DNA of 6,476 nt, from positions 1 to 6,476 of the forward strand of contig CAYRWY010000342.1 in assembly GCA_964427955.1 (NCBI GenBank), read 5' to 3'. Made by a program: the position numbers and the translations under genes. A model generated the notes under the pieces. It had not been told where the DNA came from. It did not search any database and was given only the letters and a program-made list of their open reading frames with translations. This DNA comes from JACRBK01 sp964427955 (GTDB taxonomy: Bacteria; Chloroflexota; Anaerolineae; Aggregatilineales; Aggregatilineaceae). Position 1 is the stretch's first letter, and each line of letters opens with the position of its first letter. Positions 4,391-6,476 of the stretch are shown piece after piece.

Positions 4391-5788
4391 CTAGCCCCCC
4401 AGCTCCACCGTCTCCGCGTGGTCGGACAGCCGGTACTCCCAGCGCAGCGCCGCGCGCTCGCCCTCGAACGTAAGCGTGATCGTCCAGTATTCCGGGTTGT
4501 TCACGACATACAGATCCAGGACGAAGGCGTGATCGTCGCGCCAGCGGCCTGCCGCCGCCATGCGATCGTGGTCGGCCAGCGGTCCCAGGCGCTCGACCGG
4601 CACGTCGCGCAGCACGCCGTCCAGTCCCAGCGGGAGCACAGCGGAGTCTGTCCCGGCTTCCAGAATCAGCCCGGCGGGATGTCCGCCGAAATCGAGGGTG
4701 AGGGCGGACAATCCCAGGCTATTGTCAGATAGCACCCAGCGCCGCCCGGCCACCTGGCCGGCTCGCCCCGGCAGCGGCGGGACCGGCTCCGGTTGGGGGC
4801 GGCCCAGGCGATCAACCTGAGCGGCGAGATCGGCCTGCCTGCGCGAGTTTTCGGGCAGTGGATCGGGGTGCATCGCCGGGCCGATGTAGCGATCCAGCCA
4901 GCCGTGCAGCAGCGCATTCGGCTCCCGCACCCCGGCGGTCATGACCGTGACGAGATCGTATTCGGGCCAGATGTGGACAATCTGCCCGCCATAGCCGCTC
5001 ATCTGGACCGCCTGGCGTTCCGGGTCGATCCACCAGCCGAAGCCATAATTCACGCCGGATACCTGGGGACAGGTGATCGCGTCGATCCAGTCGGCGGGAA
5101 CGATCGGAGCGCCGTTCCACTGGCCGCGTGCCAGGATCAGTTGTCCGATCTTTGCCAGGTCCGGCGAGGTCAGCCATAGGCCCGCGCCGCCCAGCGGGAT
5201 GCCCTGGCGGCTGGCCTGCCAGCGCCCGCCCGCGATCCTCAACGGCCCGAACAGCCTGGCGCAAGCATACTCGATCAGTGATTCCCCGGTGACCTGTTCA
5301 AGCACCGCTGCCAGCAGGTAATAGTTGCTGGTGCTGTAGACGAACTGCGCGCCGGGATCGGCCTGCATCGGCGCAGCGAGCACCCATTCCAGCGCGTCCT
5401 CGTCGGCGAACAGGTGCCCCGAATCGCCGTCGGTCAGCGCCAGCCCGGATGTCATGCTGAGCAGGTGGCGCAGGGTGATCGCCGCTTTGCGGGCGTCGTG
5501 CGTGCGACCCGGGAACAGCGCCAGAACGGGCTGATCCAGGCTGGAGAGCAGCCCCTCGTGCAGCGCGATGCCGACCAGCAGCGCGGTGATACTCTTAGCG
5601 ATGGAGCGCACGTCGTGCGGCATTCCGACGTAATAGGGATGGCGATAGGCGTCCAGGATCAGATATCCGTGCCGCATCAGCAGCAGGCTGTGCAGATTCA
5701 CCCGCTGCCGGCGCACCTCATCCAGCAGATGGATCAGGGCCTCCGGCACGACACCCTGGCTGGCGGGGGTGGCAAATGTTCCGGTCAT
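4391..5788 (-). CDS. SxxK serine hydrolase (beta-lactamase / penicillin-binding-protein fold)
   Basis: This 465-residue protein of the class C beta-lactamase-like family (Pfam Beta-lactamase) includes esterases, amide hydrolases such as 6-aminohexanoate-dimer hydrolase, and D-amino-acid peptidases. The nucleophile motif is S62-I-A-K65 within DVRSIAKSITALLVG. The second motif is Y151 in FVYSTSNYYLL, with Y followed by S-T and then N at 155 rather than the classic YSN. A third-motif region is SGYGGQ (264-269), typical of the esterase-like branch, where a KTG triad is absent. HLLSMTSGL (108-116) is another family landmark. Residues about 335-465 form a separate C-terminal region rich in alternating strands (WVLSDNSLGLSALTLDFGG onward), probably an accessory beta-barrel. 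No signal peptide is seen, so the protein is probably cytoplasmic and unlikely to be a resistance beta-lactamase. It overlaps the upstream oxidoreductase gene by 4 bp (ATGA), indicating translational coupling. The natural substrate is unknown. Confidence 0.92.
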   Translation of the reverse strand: MTGTFATPASQGVVPEALIHLLDEVRRQRVNLHSLLLMRHGYLILDAYRHPYYVGMPHDVRSIAKSITALLVGIALHEGLLSSLDQPVLALFPGRTHDARKAAITLRHLLSMTSGLALTDGDSGHLFADEDALEWVLAAPMQADPGAQFVYSTSNYYLLAAVLEQVTGESLIEYACARLFGPLRIAGGRWQASRQGIPLGGAGLWLTSPDLAKIGQLILARGQWNGAPIVPADWIDAITCPQVSGVNYGFGWWIDPERQAVQMSGYGGQIVHIWPEYDLVTVMTAGVREPNALLHGWLDRYIGPAMHPDPLPENSRRQADLAAQVDRLGRPQPEPVPPLPGRAGQVAGRRWVLSDNSLGLSALTLDFGGHPAGLILEAGTDSAVLPLGLDGVLRDVPVERLGPLADHDRMAAAGRWRDDHAFVLDLYVVNNPEYWTITLTFEGERAALRWEYRLSDHAETVELGG

Positions 5789-6476
5789 GGGCCGATCCTT
5801 GTGACGATCTTGCCGCGCACATGCCGTTCGGACAGGCGGCGCAGCGCTGCCGGGATGGTGTCGAGTGTGACGACGTCGCTGATCATCGGATCGATCCGCC
5901 CTTCGGCCACCAGCTCGGCCAGCTCAGATCCCATCACGCCCAGGTCTTCCTGCGCCGCGCGGTCCCCGGATTCGTGCGCGCCGCCCAGCGCGATCTCGTG
6001 TACCGAAATCGCCCGGTTGAACATGTGCCAGTGCGAAAAGTCCGGCAGGCTCTCCACACACACCAACTGCCCCCCGAAGGCCAGCAGGTCCAGCCCGACG
6101 GTCGCCGACGGTCGCCCCAGGGTGTCGATCACGGCATCCAGGCCGCGTCCATTGGTGATCTCGCGCACACGCGCGGGGATATCCTCGGTGTGATAGTCCA
6201 ACGCGCAGTCTGCGCCCAGCTTGCGCACGTAGTCGGCATTGGACGGCGAGCAGGTGGTGATCACGGTGGCGCCGCACGCGGCAGCCAGTTGGACCGCGAA
6301 GCCGCCCACACCGCCCGCGCCCGCCTGGATCAGGATCGTCTGTCCGGCGCGCAGGTGCAGTTTGCGGAAGACAGCCTGATAAGCCGACAGCCCGGCACAG
6401 GGCAGCGCGGCCATGTCCAACGCCGATTCGACCGGCGAGCTGTTGTCGGGCACACGGGCCAACACGTGCGCCGGGG
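5785..6476 (-). CDS. MDR-family (zinc-type alcohol dehydrogenase / quinone oxidoreductase-like) NAD(P)H-dependent oxidoreductase, 5' end outside window
   Basis: About 230 C-terminal residues of a medium-chain dehydrogenase/reductase are visible. The frame stays open to the window edge (...PAHVLARVPDN), so the gene begins outside; the GTG at 6465 is an internal valine, not a start. The nucleotide-binding Rossmann motif is clear: ILIQAGAGGVGGFAVQLAAA, followed by strand-2 VITTCSPSNADYVRKLGADC and the family's GRGLDAVIDTLG. The end (RLSERHVRGKIVTRIGP) matches the usual C-terminus, so the gene is intact at its 3' side. Most of the N-terminal GroES-like domain is missing from view, so it cannot be told whether zinc ligands are present; the visible part looks most like the zinc-free quinone oxidoreductase branch. 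The stop codon overlaps the start of the serine hydrolase, so the two form an operon. Confidence 0.92.
   Translation of the reverse strand, partial: PAHVLARVPDNSSPVESALDMAALPCAGLSAYQAVFRKLHLRAGQTILIQAGAGGVGGFAVQLAAACGATVITTCSPSNADYVRKLGADCALDYHTEDIPARVREITNGRGLDAVIDTLGRPSATVGLDLLAFGGQLVCVESLPDFSHWHMFNRAISVHEIALGGAHESGDRAAQEDLGVMGSELAELVAEGRIDPMISDVVTLDTIPAALRRLSERHVRGKIVTRIGP
5796..5800 (-). promoter_or_regulatory. Ribosome binding site of the serine hydrolase inside the MDR gene
   Basis: On the minus strand AAGGA lies 7 nt before ATG 5788, within the last codons of the oxidoreductase. Together with the ATGA overlap it supports both the chosen start and translational coupling. Confidence 0.7.

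Noticed and set aside
5414..6193. Plus-strand open frame of 259 codons across the hydrolase and MDR genes
   Set aside because: It is antisense to two overlapping, well-recognised genes; Arg/Ser/Gln-rich translation with no family resemblance.

Overview
The window is GC-rich bacterial DNA with ordinary chromosomal genes, short intergenic gaps and several small palindromic or tandem repeats. The gene mix is an M32 metallocarboxypeptidase, an LLM-class flavin oxidoreductase, a secreted LysM protein with Pro/Thr-rich linkers, an SxxK serine hydrolase and an MDR reductase. Together with CAG-type 7-bp repeats between genes, this suggests a member of the Chloroflexota (Anaerolineae-like). That placement is an inference, because no rRNA or marker gene is present.

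Layout. Positions 1-61 hold the last codons of an upstream plus-strand gene. Positions 62-406 form a non-coding, repeat-rich gap. It contains a tandem array of 7-bp units, a 176-bp fold-back element (143-318) with terminal inverted repeats and a probable 9-bp target-site duplication, and a second 7-bp array in the opposite orientation. The M32 carboxypeptidase follows (407-1912, +). A 101-bp gap between convergent genes carries more 7-bp units and two hairpins. Next come an LLM-class oxidoreductase (2014-2895, -), a 201-bp gap with a self-contained plus-strand promoter-hairpin-terminator unit (candidate small RNA, about 3004-3079), and a LysM surface protein (3097-4284, -). Last are a serine hydrolase (4391-5788, -) and, overlapping it by 4 bp, an MDR-family oxidoreductase cut by the window edge (5785-6476, -).

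How the genes work together. The MDR oxidoreductase and serine hydrolase are almost certainly co-transcribed and translationally coupled. The LysM and LLM genes lie downstream on the same strand but after gaps of 106 and 201 bp, so they may be separate units. Nothing ties the carboxypeptidase functionally to its neighbours. I see no defence system, CRISPR array, transposase or biosynthetic cluster. The observations most worth checking are the fold-back element nested between inverted 7-bp arrays and the candidate small RNA.
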